From contig BLAL01000313.1 of NCBI GenBank assembly GCA_015698045.1, forward strand, positions 434,001 to 498,000: a stretch of 64,000 nucleotides of DNA, given 5' to 3'. Shown here piece after piece: positions 45,765 to 57,680 of this stretch. The stretch is from Rhizophagus clarus. Lineage: Eukaryota > Glomeromycota > Glomeromycetes > Glomerales > Glomeraceae. The first letter of the stretch is position 1. Every line of letters begins with the position of its first letter. The notes beneath the pieces are model-generated. The model did no database searches. It saw only the letters and a program-made list of their open reading frames with translations, and was not told the DNA's origin. Position numbers and translations under genes: made by a program.

Positions 45765-47994
45765 CCCTATAAGAAATCTGTATACAGAAAGGATACAGTT
45801 TATAAACGTTTGATATACATTTTTACCAATTCCGTATAATAATTCTGTATATTTAATATGTAATTCATTTTTAAATGTTTTTAAAAAAATTGGTGCACAT
45901 GGAATGTATGCGGAAAAATTAATATATACAAAATGTATACAGAATTTTTGAACTTGTTTTTTTTAAATAATAACTAGCTTGAAGCCCGCTGCTTCATATC
46001 AGGTTGGTATTTATTAATAAAATAATATACAAATCCTAATCCTAACTCTAATTTTAATCTAATCCTAATACTAACCCTAATTCCTAACCATAACCCTAAT
46101 TCTAATTCCTAATTCTAACCCTAATCCTAATCCTAACCCTAATCCTAATCCCTAACTCTAACCCTAACCCTAACCCTAACCCTAATCTACCCCTAATCCC
46201 TAACACTTTTCCTTTTCATTTTTGTTTTTTTATATTTAATTGTAATAATGGCTGTAATTCTGGCCAGAATTAAATGATCAGCATACTAATTTCCTTTTTT
46301 AGAATACTTGTTAAACCAACCTGACCAGATTTTTGCAAGGGAAAATATTTCCATTTTTGGAATTTGTGTAACATTAAATTCTTTTTTTCAGAATAAGAAA
46401 CTTCCAATTTTTGTAGGGAGCAAAATTTTCTTTTTGGGATTTTGTGTAACATCATGTGATAATATGGCCAATAAAATAAGGTTACACAATTTAAATTTAT
46501 TTATACAGGTATTCTAAACATTACAAATATTTTTAATTATAGAGATTTAGTCATAACATGTGATCACGTGATTTGTTATGATACGTTTTTTGTTTATATA
46601 AGCCTAGCTTTGATCTTCCACCCTTTGTTTTTCCTAACTTCCTGACTTCCTCTCCCTGATTTTTTATTTCGCTATTTTTTTTTTTTTTTTAAAAAAAAAA
46701 CTCTTTTTTTCTTTTATTTGTTGCCCTCCTTTTATTCTCACTTGCTACTCTTCTTTTAAAACTTCTTTTCCTTTATTTTTCTAACTTCGTTGCCCTCTTT
46801 TAAAAAAAAAAAAAAAATTTTTTGGTTTAATTCTTTTATTCCCATTCATTACCCTCTTTTCTTTTTAAAAAAAAAATTTATTTTGCCCTGTTTTTTACTG
46901 AATTATTTCTGGATTTTCTCCCTTCTGGCAGCGTAGGTTAGAGGTTAAAGATGGACTAACTGTGACTATTGACACAAAGTTTGTCAGGACTGGTGAATAA
47001 AAAGCCTTATTTAGTGCAGGTATTTCCTGAGTTTTTAATTTAAAAAGAGAAGTTCCTATAAGCTGGGTTATGTAAGTTACCTTCTGCTCTACTTTTCTAA
47101 CTTTGTCATCCCTTTAAAAATCTTTTTTTATTTCCTTCCCTAACTTTGTTATTCCTTTTTTCAAAAAAAAAAATTTTTTTTTATTTATTTTACTTTTTTA
47201 CTTCCACCTCACTATCCTTTCTTTTTTATTTATATTTATTCTTTTATTTTGTAGACCAGATTTTTTTTTGGCTGCTTGGTTTCTTTTTTCTTTTTGTGGA
47301 TCAATTTTGAAGTACTTTTTTTTTGTAAGTCAAGTAGGAACTGGACGTTTGGAGACTGGGATGATTGCAGGTACTATATAGGCGGAGCTTATATTTCTTT
47401 TTTTTTTGTTTTTGGCTGATGACTTGGACGAATCCAGAATTATAGGTACAATAGGAAAGCGTTGGTCTAATTGAGTTAAAGAAACGTACTAGTATTTTTT
47501 TTCATTTATTTTGAAGGATTAGGTTATTTCTTTGGACTAAGTGCTCCTGGAGACTTTTGATTTCTTAAAAAAATTAAATTTCTTAAAGAAACATCAGTAG
47601 AAATAATATTAATGTTTCTTTTTGTTTTGGTTTGTTTGATAGGAATTAACTATTTATAATATATTTGTATTTTATTTTATTTTTTTATTTTTTGATTTAA
47701 TAAATAAAATTAAATTTATCAGTTATGTAAATAAGTCTAGTAATAAATTGTAATAAATTGTAATATAAACAGTAAATTTAATAAGCAATAATATAAATTT
47801 CATAGTAAATCAGTGATTAAATCATGTAAATTCCGTATGAATTCCATGCAAATTCTGTATCCAAACCATATTTATAGTGATACAGAATTGTGCATTTTTC
47901 CGTATCTTTTCAACGGTCTATTGTGATATGTTATTTCTAAGGAAAAAAATCATATAAAAATCTTACTGAAAACGTATCCAGTTTTTTTATAGGG
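45765..47994. mobile_element. Possible composite element with CCCTATAAAA-type ends
   Basis: CCCTATAAGAAATCTGTATA at 45765 and a right end CGTATCCAGTTTTTTTATAG then GG at 47994 are inverted copies of the same MITE termini. Inner arms (TTCCGTATAATAATTCTGTA; AAATTCCGTATGAATTCCAT) fit one element of about 380 bp split by ~1.85 kb. A 15-bp direct repeat AAATCCAATCTAATT precedes the left end (45750-45764) and lies 16 bp after the right end (48011-48025). The inserted part starts near 45975, carries the telomere-like repeats and long TC-rich sequence, and has no gene. Confidence 0.45.
46032..46204 (+). repeat. Interstitial telomere-like repeat, (CCCTAA)n and variants
   Basis: About 170 bp of CCTAA-based units: degenerate on the left (AATCCTAATCCTAACTCTAA) and four or more perfect CCCTAA units near 46160-46184. 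Ordinary sequence continues on both sides, so this is not a chromosome end. CCCTAA/TTAGGG is the common fungal telomere repeat. Confidence 0.85.
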
Positions 47995-48300
47995 ATTCAA
48001 GAGGAGTGACAAATCCAATCTAATTGGTGGATACACTTTACTTTATTTTCTAGTTACAGATTGTAATTTTAGTATTATTTAAACTACTAACGTAACAGAC
48101 ATTCATCATGTTCTTTGAAAATTAATAATGGAGATACTTTTACAATAGGTCAACAAAATGTGCTTACTTACCGACCTCAACTGTTTATTAATGGTGCAGA
48201 ATAAGTTATATTATCATATATATTATTTGCTATAAAATAATGAAAATATTTTAAATTCAATTTTAAAACTGAACAGAAATGTAGATAATCCTATTGACAC
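47995..48300. other. Intergenic stretch
   Basis: AT-rich, no gene; holds the right copy of the 15-bp direct repeat at 48011-48025. Confidence 0.4.
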
Positions 48301-48579
48301 TAGTGTTCAGAAGTAACCTGGTCATTTGACCATTCAAATGATTTGGCTAATCATTTGTTATTATTCATAATCTTTTGTTATTTGGTCATTTCAGTTATTT
48401 GTTTTGATTTGTTAATATTCTTATCATTTGATTCAGCCAAAAATAAAAAAAAAATAAAGCAAACATAACGCAAGCTAGAACTATATTATTGGTCAACGTT
48501 ATCTTCAAATAAATCAGGTCACTCTCAGGCCATTTGTCATTTGAATCATTTGTCATTTCAAGTCATTTGCCGAACACTG
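48301..48579. mobile_element. hAT-like MITE, 279 bp
   Basis: The left end reads TAGTGTTCAGAAGTAACCTG and the complement of the right end CAGTGTTCGGCAAATGACTT. 8-bp flanks ATTGACAC (48293-48300) and ATTTACAC (48580-48587) match at 7 of 8. Subterminal parts are crowded with short TCATTTG/CAAATGA motifs in both directions, as in hAT elements. Noncoding. Confidence 0.75.
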
Positions 48580-48587
48580 ATTTACAC

Positions 48588-49200
48588 GATAAATTCTCAA
48601 CCTGAATGGCTGAACTAATAAAATATTAAAAAAAAAAGAAATAAAAAAAAATGATTTCTTTTTAATTTTAAATTATAGTTATTGAAATGACTGCCAATGT
48701 TAACTCCACTTTTCAACTAAGTCATAAAGTTAGCTGAATAAATTTGTTATTCTGGCAAATGTAACCCAATAAAAGACATTGTTGTAATTTTGAATAAAAG
48801 CATACTAGTTCCTTTGGATTATTGCTTCGCATAATTTTATACTCACTTTGATAAGAACAATAAATTTATTGTTGTGTCTGGTATAGGATTCTCTCTTTTA
48901 CCATTATGAATTTTAAGCATATTTTGGTAATCTTTTTTCGTTTCACAATCAAAAAGTGATGAACAGCTTGTTACAGTAATTCCCAAAAAATCTGACATAT
49001 ATAGTTTGGCACTTATTTATTTATTTATTCATTTATTTATTTTATGATAACAACAGTACAATGCATGATATAATAGAAATTATCATAATACCGTTAAAAT
49101 GGCAATACAAGTATAGATCCAATAGTAGCAAATGTGATGAATAATTTTTTTAATAATAAAAATGAATAGAGATGCCTAGATAACAAACATTATATAGAAT
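48588..49200. other. Intergenic stretch
   Basis: AT-rich; a TTTATTTATTTATTCATTTA run at 49012-49045 is the only simple repeat. No gene. Confidence 0.4.
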
Positions 49201-49995
49201 TAATATATTTAGAAGAACTAATAATGAAAAAAGAAATCATTATCGATATTAGAATAGTAAGCGAAGATTTAGATTACAAAGGAAATATAGAAAAGATGAG
49301 TAAAACACTTGATGAAAAAATAAAAGGGGAAGAGGAAATTGACGAAATAAATTTAGAAGAGACGTATTTAAAAAGCAAAGAATTTAATATTCACTGGCAC
49401 AACATTTTAATAACAGGTGAATATAGAAAATGGAGGGAGAAATGCTCTGACGTCCATTGAAAAAACAAGATTTTAAATAGTAATAGATTAGAAGATTTTT
49501 TATGTTGAATTTAAGAACGAATTTGACTGGCAATATTCGCTAAAATTTTTGAGTAACAGAACAAAATTCAAGAAAACGCAATGTAGTAAAGAAGATACGT
49601 CAGAAAAAGCATATAGAATAAAAAATCTACTAAAAGAACTACCCACCTACAAGATCTTGAATGAAAGAAATACAAATGGAATAATATCTAGTATATGTTC
49701 AAGATGCGAGAAAGAAGAGAAAGATTGGGAACATATATGAATATGCGAAGAAAATGTATTCAATTTAAGAGAAGTAATAGAAGAAGGCATTGACGCCAAA
49801 ATTACGAAACATAAAAATGAAGAAAAGAAAGAGGAATTAAAAATAATTCAAGATCTACTATGCTCATTTATAGAAATTCTTTATGGAAATTCAATAATAT
49901 TATCAATGAAAACGAGAGAATGGGAATTAATAAGAGGTATATATAATTATAGATATAACCTTATTACAAAACAAAAAGAACTTTACAGAAACCTT
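49201..49995 (+). pseudogene. LINE-like (non-LTR) retrotransposon ORF relic
   Basis: Discontinuous open stretches in the + strand: 49224-49460 (IDIRIVSEDLDYKGNIEKMS, ending with EYRKWREKCSD), then after a break 49549-49740 with LPTYKILNERNTNGI and SICSRCEKEEKDWEHI, a stop, and ICEENVFNLREV continuing to REWELIRGIYNY. The CxxC...H...C cluster after an RNase H-like region (CSRC, WEH, IC) is typical of the C-terminal end of LINE ORF2-type proteins in such genomes. Two or more stops and a frameshift. No 5' end, promoter or poly(A) tail could be assigned. Identification is from memory of such sequences. Confidence 0.5.
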
Positions 49996-51340
49996 ATGTT
50001 TTGCGGCCTAGCAGTCACGTGTTTATCATCAAGTATTTTCAATTTCATGTCAATCTTGTGATAACATTTTTTGATAATATTTTGGTAAAGTTTTAACAAA
50101 AACTGGTCTCGAAATAATGATGAGCTTGAATAATAATCTTTAAAAGATAGTAAATAACATCAAACATCAGTCAGAATAAATTAATCAAGATATTTGTGTG
50201 ACGTATCTGCGAGTGTACAATGATCGACTAAAATCATTTCTTAAGATGTTAAAAAAATTTCTTTTTTATTTTATTTTTTTTTTTGAAGTGTAAAAATTTG
50301 TGTAGCAACCAAAATTTTCTAAATGTATTTTAGTGTTGTATTTTATAATTAAATTTACATTATATTTTACAGTAATTTGCTACAATTTATCAAATATACA
50401 TGATATACATGTTAATAAATTAATTAATGTATTATATAATGTCCTACAATATATTTGCAAATAATTATCTAATGTTCCTCTTGTTATAATTGGATAGCCG
50501 CAGATTTTTAAGCGATCAATGTACTAAATTTCTGTTGACAAAGCACCCCTGGTGACACAACTATAACAAGGTGGGAACCTGACTTGGACAATGGTATCAC
50601 CTGATTGATCTGATATTCTCTGTGCTCTCCTGGAATAATTTTGGTGTTCAAGTTGGAGCTTAATTCTTCCTTACAAAAAAAAAAGCTAAAAGCCATCTTT
50701 TTTAAAGGTTTTCCATCCAGATTCGCCTAAAAGAAAGGATGGAATATTAAGGGACATTCTGTTAAAATAATAAGTTGACTCAAAAAAAAAAACCCCCACT
50801 CATTGAATTCTTATGCGTCTAAAGAAATCTGAAAAAACAATCATTTAAAAAAGGAGAAATGAAAAAAACATTAGGAAATATTTTGTCAAGAGAAATGAAT
50901 TAACTAATTTCTTACCAAGACCTCATGACTTTAGTGTCCGTACCATCGCCTAGATTATACTTGATATATCGAAAAATAGATTTGATCTTGAATAATAGTA
51001 TGTATAAAGGTACGTGCTCATCTTTAATTCAATAACTTAGCTTGAATATAATCCTATGATAGTACGTTATTGACATTATAGATCCGCCTAAAATATGAAA
51101 TATTAATAATTAATTTATTAAAAGTATTTTAAAAAAAAAATAAAGAAAAACTTACTGAAATTCATGCACAAAGAGCCAAAGAACCAACTGTCTAATAAAA
51201 AGAAAGAGAACAAACTATCAGTAAATATTCATTAGAAGATGGGTAAAAAAAAAAAAAGTAGAAAATTTGCACTTACCAAAATTCCATGTCCAACCTAAAG
51301 AGCCGCCTAAAAAAATGTAAAATGTTAATAATGTTCTTTT
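49996..51340. other. Intergenic with splice-site-flanked short blocks (minus)
   Basis: No gene identified. On the minus strand, blocks of ~30 bp lie between AG and GTAAG-like sites, for example GCGGCTCTTTAGGTTGGACA then TGGAATTTTG (about 51307-51278) and TTGGTTCTTTGGCTCTTTGT (about 51192-51157). They are similar to blocks at 55.4-55.6 kb. See findings. Confidence 0.4.
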
Positions 51341-54116
51341 ATTGAAGGATAAAAATAAAAAAAAAATTGCATATATCACAATCTTGCGCCAAAAAATTTG
51401 AAATTTGAAACTAAAAAAAAGTTTGCCAGTTTGATCAAAAATAAATAATTATAATTAAAAAAAGCTTTGGTTCGGTAGAAAATAAAAAAATTAAAAAAAG
51501 GTTTGATAGTTTGATTGAGAAAAAATAAAAAATTTTGAAAGCTCAAAACTTTTCAAAAAAAAATTGAAAAAAGATTTATCGATACTTTAAAAGAAAATAA
51601 AAAAAAAAATAATTAAAACGGTTCGACTTTGATCAAAACCTTTAAAAGAGTTTTAGCTCGAAACTTAAAAAGCCTAAATCCAAATCACTGTGACACAGTA
51701 ACACATGATGTACAAATACTTAATTAATTAGCGTAAAGAAGATTTTGAAGTGATTAGATCATTTCTAAATTAATCGACTTTTTCACTCAATTTGGATTTT
51801 CGGTTGTACTGATCTTCAAGACTCAATATAAAATCGTCTGAATTAGGAAATGCGCAATGTGAACTCGAGAAATGCGTTTTATAATAATGCTTAAAGCTTA
51901 AAGCATTTATGCCTAATGATTAATGCATATGCTTATACTTAGGCTTTTTTTGACATCAAAAGAGTAAAATCACGATTTAGGCCTTCCTGTGCCACTTTCA
52001 TTGCATGTTTAGTTGAGTCATCAAATAATAGGTTTTTGTAAATTTTTTTAATTTTGTTGATCCTACTTTTTAATTTTGTTGATCCTATCAAGAAAACCAT
52101 CAATTGTACCCGCTAAAAACAAAAGTTTATTAATAAATTCTGCCCAAAAAACAACCAGGACTAAAGAAAATTATTAAATAGATTATATTAGAGAAAGAAA
52201 AAAATAAACATAAAATTATTTTTTTTATTAAATGATTAGTCAATCATTTTTGTTATTTTTTTCATTAAAATGTCAAAACGATTAACAATCAAGAAAATTA
52301 TTTTCTTAATCAAAATAATTAAGAAAAAATTGTTTTTTCTAAAGTCATTTTTTTTAAACAAAATAATTTAATTAAGAAAAACAATTGTTTTTTTATTATT
52401 GAAAAAATGGTAAAAATGATAAACAATAGAGTATTTTTTTTTTAAAAAAAAAAGAAAAATAATTTTTTCGTTATTCAGTTTAAAAATTGTTTAAGAAATA
52501 GTTTATTTTATTTTGATTTTCCAGTTTAAAAAAAAAAACAAATAATTTTTTAATGAATTTATTAGTATTCGGTTAAAAAAACTGTTAAAAATAAATTATT
52601 AATCATTTGGTTTAATAAACAAATTTTTTTAATTATTTGGTTTAATGATTGTTAAATCAAGCATTAGGTAGTTTTAAAAACCACAAAAAAATTCATTTTT
52701 TTTTGATTATAGAAAAAAAATCATTTTTCTTAATCAAATAATTAAAGAAAAAAATTGTTTTTTTTTTATTTTTCCAATTAAACAACTAAAAAAAAATCAT
52801 TTTTTTTTAAGTGAAATGATTAAAAAAAATCACTTTTCGATTAAAATAATTGAAAACAATTTGAAAAAAATAGTTAAAACTATTTGAAAATAATTAAAAA
52901 AATAGAGCATTTTTTTTTTTTAAAAAAAAAAAGAACAATTTTTCGTTATTTAACTTAAAATCATTAAAAAAAATAGCCTACTTTCAATAATTTATTTCTT
53001 AACAGTTCTTTTAACCGAATAATAACAAATAAATTATTTTTTTTTTTAAACCAGAAATTTGGTTTAATAAATAAATTGTTTACTTATTGATTTAATAAAC
53101 CGTTAAATTAAGTATTAAGTAGTTAAAAAATCTCTAAAAAAATTAATTTTATTCAATTTATTTACTTAAAATTTTTAGTTCATAAACCGTTAAAAGAATA
53201 ATTATTACTGAATCATTCAACTTAATAGCACAAAATTATAATTTTAAGTTATTTAGTTTAATAAAATCAAAAAAAAATTTTTTTTAACTATCTGGTTTAA
53301 TTGATCACTAAAAAATAAATTATTTTTTTTAATTATCCGATTATAAGCTAATAATTTAATTATCCAGTTTAAATAAATCATTAAAAAAAAATTAAAATTG
53401 ATTTTTTGATTTATACAGTTTAATAAACTGTTAAAAAAAATTAAATAAACTTAACTATTCGATTTAATAAATCATAAAGAAAAGGTAAAAAAAATTAAAG
53501 TATTCAATTTAAAACCACTAAAAATTATTTTTTTTTAAAAAAAAATAAATTATTTAATCTGGGAAAAAAAAGAATTATTAACCGGTTAAAAATTAATCCA
53601 TTAAAAAAAATGAATTATTAACCTGTTAAAAAAAATATTAATTCGTTAAAAATAAGCATTATTAATCCATTAGAAAAATAAATTAATTATGTCAGTCTAA
53701 TAGAATAAATCAATAAAAAAAATTAATATTTTTTAATTATCCAGTTTAATAAATAAACTGCTAAAGCATTTGTTATATTATTAATTTTATCAAGTAAATA
53801 ATTAAACAAATTAATTTAAGTAATTTTAATAAAAAAAAACGCGTAATTATTTAGCAAAAAAACAATGTTAGTCACTTTTTATTAATCTTTTTTTGACAAA
53901 AATGATATAAATACTTTTATATTAAAGTAAAAATGATATTAATACTTTTCTATTGATAGTTTAATAAAAATAATTTTATTAATCATTTTTGTTATTTATT
54001 TTTAATAAAAATAATACTAGTTTTATTTTAATCTTTTTAATAAAATAATTTAACATTTTTTTTTTTATTAATTATCAACACCACAATCATGTGATTTATA
54101 AAAAAAATTTTATTGG
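51341..54116. other. Low-complexity A/T stretch
   Basis: Nearly three kilobases of A and T with few G/C. Short phrases recur in degenerate form (AGTTTAATAAACTGTTAAAA and variants). Several T-run/A-run junctions occur (about 52432, 52912). No gene. Confidence 0.55.
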
Positions 54117-54149
54117 CTAATTTATGATTTTATTTATATAAAAAATCGA

Positions 54150-55380
54150 ATGCACTGCAATATATAAGAAAGAACGGGAAAATACAATAAAATAGGACAA
54201 TAAAGAAGACAAAGGAAGAATAAAAGAGAAAGGAAAGATACATGAAAATGGACAAAGGAAATGAAGTAGGAACAAGAGAAACGAAGAAAGATTAAGAATG
54301 AATGAAAAAAGCAAAAGGGAATTAAAAGGAATAAAAAAACAATGGGTAATGAAAAAGGAATGAAAGAAATGAATGGCAAATGAAAAAGAAAAAAGGAGCA
54401 AAGGAGGAATAAATCAACAAAGGAACAAAAAAGTAACAAAAGAAGCCAAAGATTAATGAAAGAAACCAAAGATCATGGAAAAAAACAAAGATCATGGAAA
54501 AGAAGCCAAAGATCATTGAAGGAGACAAGGATCAAATCAACAAAAGAAACAAGAAAACAATTAATGAAAGAGATAAGGATCAATGAAAAAAACAAGAATT
54601 AACAAAAGAAACAAGAATTAACAAAAGAAACAAGAATTAACAAAAGAAACAAGAATTAACAAAAAAAACAAGAATTAACAAAAGAAACAAGAATTAACAA
54701 ACGAAACAAGAATTAACAAAAGAAACAAGAATTAACAAAAGAAACAAGAATTAACAAACGAAACAAGAATTAACAAAAGAAACAAGAATTAACAAAAGAA
54801 ACAAGAATTAACAAAAGAAACAAGAATTAACAAACGAAACAAGAATTAACAAACGAAACAAGAATTAACAAAAGAAACAAGAATTAACAAAAGAAACAAG
54901 AATTAACAAAAGAAACAAGAATTAACAAAAGAAACAAGAATTAACAAAAGAAACAAGAATTAACAAAAGAAACAAGAATTAACAAAAGAAACAAGAATTA
55001 ACAAAAGAAACAAGAATTAACAAAAAAATAAAATCAACAAAACCAACAAAAAGGATAAAGGCAAAGTAAGAAAAATAACGGGAAAAAATGAAAGATACTG
55101 AAACACCCACCCATAAAATATAAAAAGAAAACAGTTAATATCATCTTAAAAGAAAATAAAATAATAAGAGAAAGAGACGAAGTAGACTCACTTGAATCTA
55201 AAAAAGAGATAAAAAGATTAGTAAAAGAACAAAAGAACAAACAAAAAGAAGAAAAGAAAGTAAAACTCACTTCGATTTCTGTCAAAATGGAATTAAAAAC
55301 AGACGTATCTAAAAAAAAGCACAAGCAAGTTAATAAAGAATAAGAAAAAGGAAATAAATGCAGAAAAAAGCTTACCTATT
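54150..55380. repeat. Purine-rich (A/G on +) stretch
   Basis: Strong strand asymmetry: the + strand is almost all A and G for about 1.2 kb, with GATCATGGAAAAGAAGCCAA-like units at 54430-54540 leading into the 19-bp satellite. Phe/Leu-rich minus-strand frames here come from composition. Confidence 0.65.
54588..55022 (+). repeat. 19-bp tandem repeat, about 23 copies
   Basis: Unit AACAAAAGAAACAAGAATT repeated without spacers. Variants are single-base changes at one position (AACGAAAC or AAAAAAAC in place of AAAGAAAC). Boundaries are ragged by a few bases. A minisatellite, not an array with unique spacers. Confidence 0.92.
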
Positions 55381-56238
55381 ACCGGTACTTTGAAATCAGA
55401 ATCTACTGTTTAATAAACAAAAAGAAAAAAAATTGAAATGTTAGGAACGTGTTGTTAAAGTCAATTTAAAAAAAATGATCTTTTCCTTACTGAATCCTCA
55501 CACGTCTGAAGATCCAGCTACCTAAAAAAGAAAACTGAAATGTAAGTAGAACATTTGATAAAAGAAAAAAAATTAATAAAAAAAACTTTTCGTAATCCCT
55601 ACCAAAATTCTACATGTCTAAAGCCGCACCTAAAAAATTAACAAGAAAAATAATTAAAATAAATCGCATCTATCTAAATAAATAAACTGATTAGGTGTGT
55701 AACATATAAACATGTGATGTGGTGTTTAACACCATTGGTGCATTTTATAGTTTTTGTTAATTATTTTTACATCCAATAAATCCAATAAACGAGTACTAGG
55801 TATACTCATATATCATAGGGGGACAAAGTCCCCTAAATAAGCGCATATTCTAGTTAATCATAAAATTTACAGTTTTATTACTTTTATAGTTTTAAATTTT
55901 TTTTTTAAAAATCAAATTTTTTTTTTTTTTAATATTTTTTTTATCAGTTTCTATAATAAAAAAGATTTTTTTATCGGTTTTTATAACCGAAATTTTTTTT
56001 TTTTTTAATATTTTTTATCAGTTTTATAAACTGAATTTTTTAATATTTATATTATTAGCTTAACCAAATTTTTTTTAAAAAAAGATTTTTTATAAACCAA
56101 AACTCTCTTTTAAAAAAATAAATAATTAAGAAATTTATTTTTTTCACTTTTTCTTTTCCACTGATTTAAAAAAAATAAAAAAAAAAAACTATTTATAAAA
56201 AAAATAAAAAAAAAGTTTTAGATACTACTGGAGTATAA
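55381..56238. other. Intergenic; splice-flanked short blocks (minus), then A/T-rich run
   Basis: Minus-strand blocks between AG and GT sites: TAGATTCTGATTTCAAAGTA (about 55408), GTAGCTGGATCTTCAGACGT (about 55531), GTGCGGCTTTAGACATGTAG then AATTTTG (about 55629). 55880-56220 is almost pure A/T. No protein recognised. Confidence 0.4.
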
Positions 56239-57250
56239 ATTGGAACCAGCGGACTCTTGCAAATATGGTGAGTTAAGTGTAAGAAGCAGAATTCAGGGAA
56301 TGTTAATAAATTTTACTAACATTCCTTTTGGTTTTTTAGGTATCTACATAACCAAGATTATTCTATTTTTTATAGCTTATTACATTGATATGTTTCAAAT
56401 TTTTAGGAATTTTATCAAAAAATGCTTACTAATGTTTTATAAATTCTTTTTTATAGATTTCAGAATTTGATCAGAACTTGGAATTCAAGACGGGTAAGTA
56501 TTTCTAAAAGGGGAATGAGTGGGTTTAATTTTTTATGTATTAAAGTGTATTTACTAACATTCTTTAACTTCTCTTTTGTAGATTTGGAATTTGAGACGGT
56601 TAAGTATTTCTAAAAGCAGGAGAGTGCAGATTTGAATAAAACGTTCACTAACTTCTCTTTTTTGCGGAATTTAGACTAGAACTTAGAATAATTCACGATA
56701 GGTGAGTATTTCTAAAGGGAGAAGGAATGGGTTTATATTAGAGATGGCAATGGTCGATCACAGTCAGTTATCAATCAGTCATAACTGGTTAAGGACCTTT
56801 GACCGAGCGACCATTTTGGCTGACCATTTTTCTGACCATTTAACCGACCATTTAACTGACCACTTTTTTCTTTTTAACAAATTTAATCAAGACAAAATGT
56901 TAAGTATTTTTTTAGCGAATTTAATCAAAAAACGTTATTTAACTACTTCTTTATTCATTAAATTCATTAAAGGAAGTGTCAAATGAATAAAGTTGGCTAA
57001 ACGGTCAGTTAATGGTTGGTTAAATGGTCAGTTAAATGGTTGGTTAAACGGTCAGTTAAAACAGTCAGTTAAACGGTTGGTCAGAAGCCTTTGACTGACT
57101 GATATTGGTCACAGTCATAACTGGTCATGGCTGGTTAATGACTGTGACCGTTGCCATCCTAGTTTATATAAGAACACTCACTAATATACTTTAATTTCTC
57201 TTTTTATAGATTTTGAACTGGAACTTTAAATTGGAATTTAAACATATTGT
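56239..57250 (+). other. Repeated mini-exon-like blocks on the plus strand
   Basis: After TTGGAACCAGCGGACTCTTG and a GTGAGT site at 56268, short blocks follow acceptor-like sites and precede GTAAGT-like sites: ATTTCAGAATTTGATCAGAA (56457), ATTTGGAATTTGAGACGG (56581), ACTAGAACTTAGAATAATTC (56673), ATTTTGAACTGGAACTTTAA (57210). Several are followed by GTAAGTATTTCTAAAAG-like sequence. They look like diverged copies of one ~35-bp block with its intron start. A hAT-like MITE (56739-57161) sits in one interval. No coding frame is supported. Confidence 0.35.
56739..57161. mobile_element. hAT-like MITE, 423 bp
   Basis: Exact 8-bp target duplication GTTTATAT (56731-56738 and 57162-57169). The left end reads TAGAGATGGCAATGGTC; the complement of the right end reads TAGGATGGCAACGGTCACAG. 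The inside is filled with GGTCAGTTAA/TTAACTGACC-type motifs in both directions. No transposase. Ends and the 8-bp duplication fit hAT. Confidence 0.93.
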
Positions 57251-57672
57251 AGGAGTGAACTTTCAAATATACAGTAAATATTAAAAAAAAAAAAATAATA
57301 ATTTTTTTATCTAATTATAAAGCTATATAAATTCGTATACAAATATTGTTAAAATATAATACATTTCATTATATTTTGTTAATATAACATAAAGAAAAAC
57401 AAAATAAATAAAATATAAATATTTTTTTTTTTTAAAATATAAAAAGACTGATATCAAACTGCAGATTATAGAAACTATATCATATGATATACTGCACTTT
57501 ACTGAATTAATTAATTATTGAAAATTTTAAGGTCTGAAATTTTATTTGTGTATTTTTGCGGTATTTTCAATATCAGGTGTCAATTTTGCGTACTGTTCAT
57601 ACAAAAAACCCCTGCGTATAGCTCATAGTAAAATTTTCTTTCATCACCTGACCCCTATATATATATTTCTGG
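57251..57672. other. Intergenic stretch
   Basis: AT-rich, no gene or repeat seen. Confidence 0.4.
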
Positions 57673-57680
57673 GTCCTAAT

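Noticed and set aside
46032-46204. True chromosome end
   Set aside because: Complex sequence continues for kilobases on both sides and units are partly degenerate.
54117-54528. Phe/Leu/Ser-rich minus-strand open frames as membrane proteins
   Set aside because: They are the complement of a purine-only stretch; several overlapping frames are open at once, as expected from composition.
54588-55022. CRISPR-like array
   Set aside because: Units are directly adjacent with no unique spacers, in a eukaryotic context.
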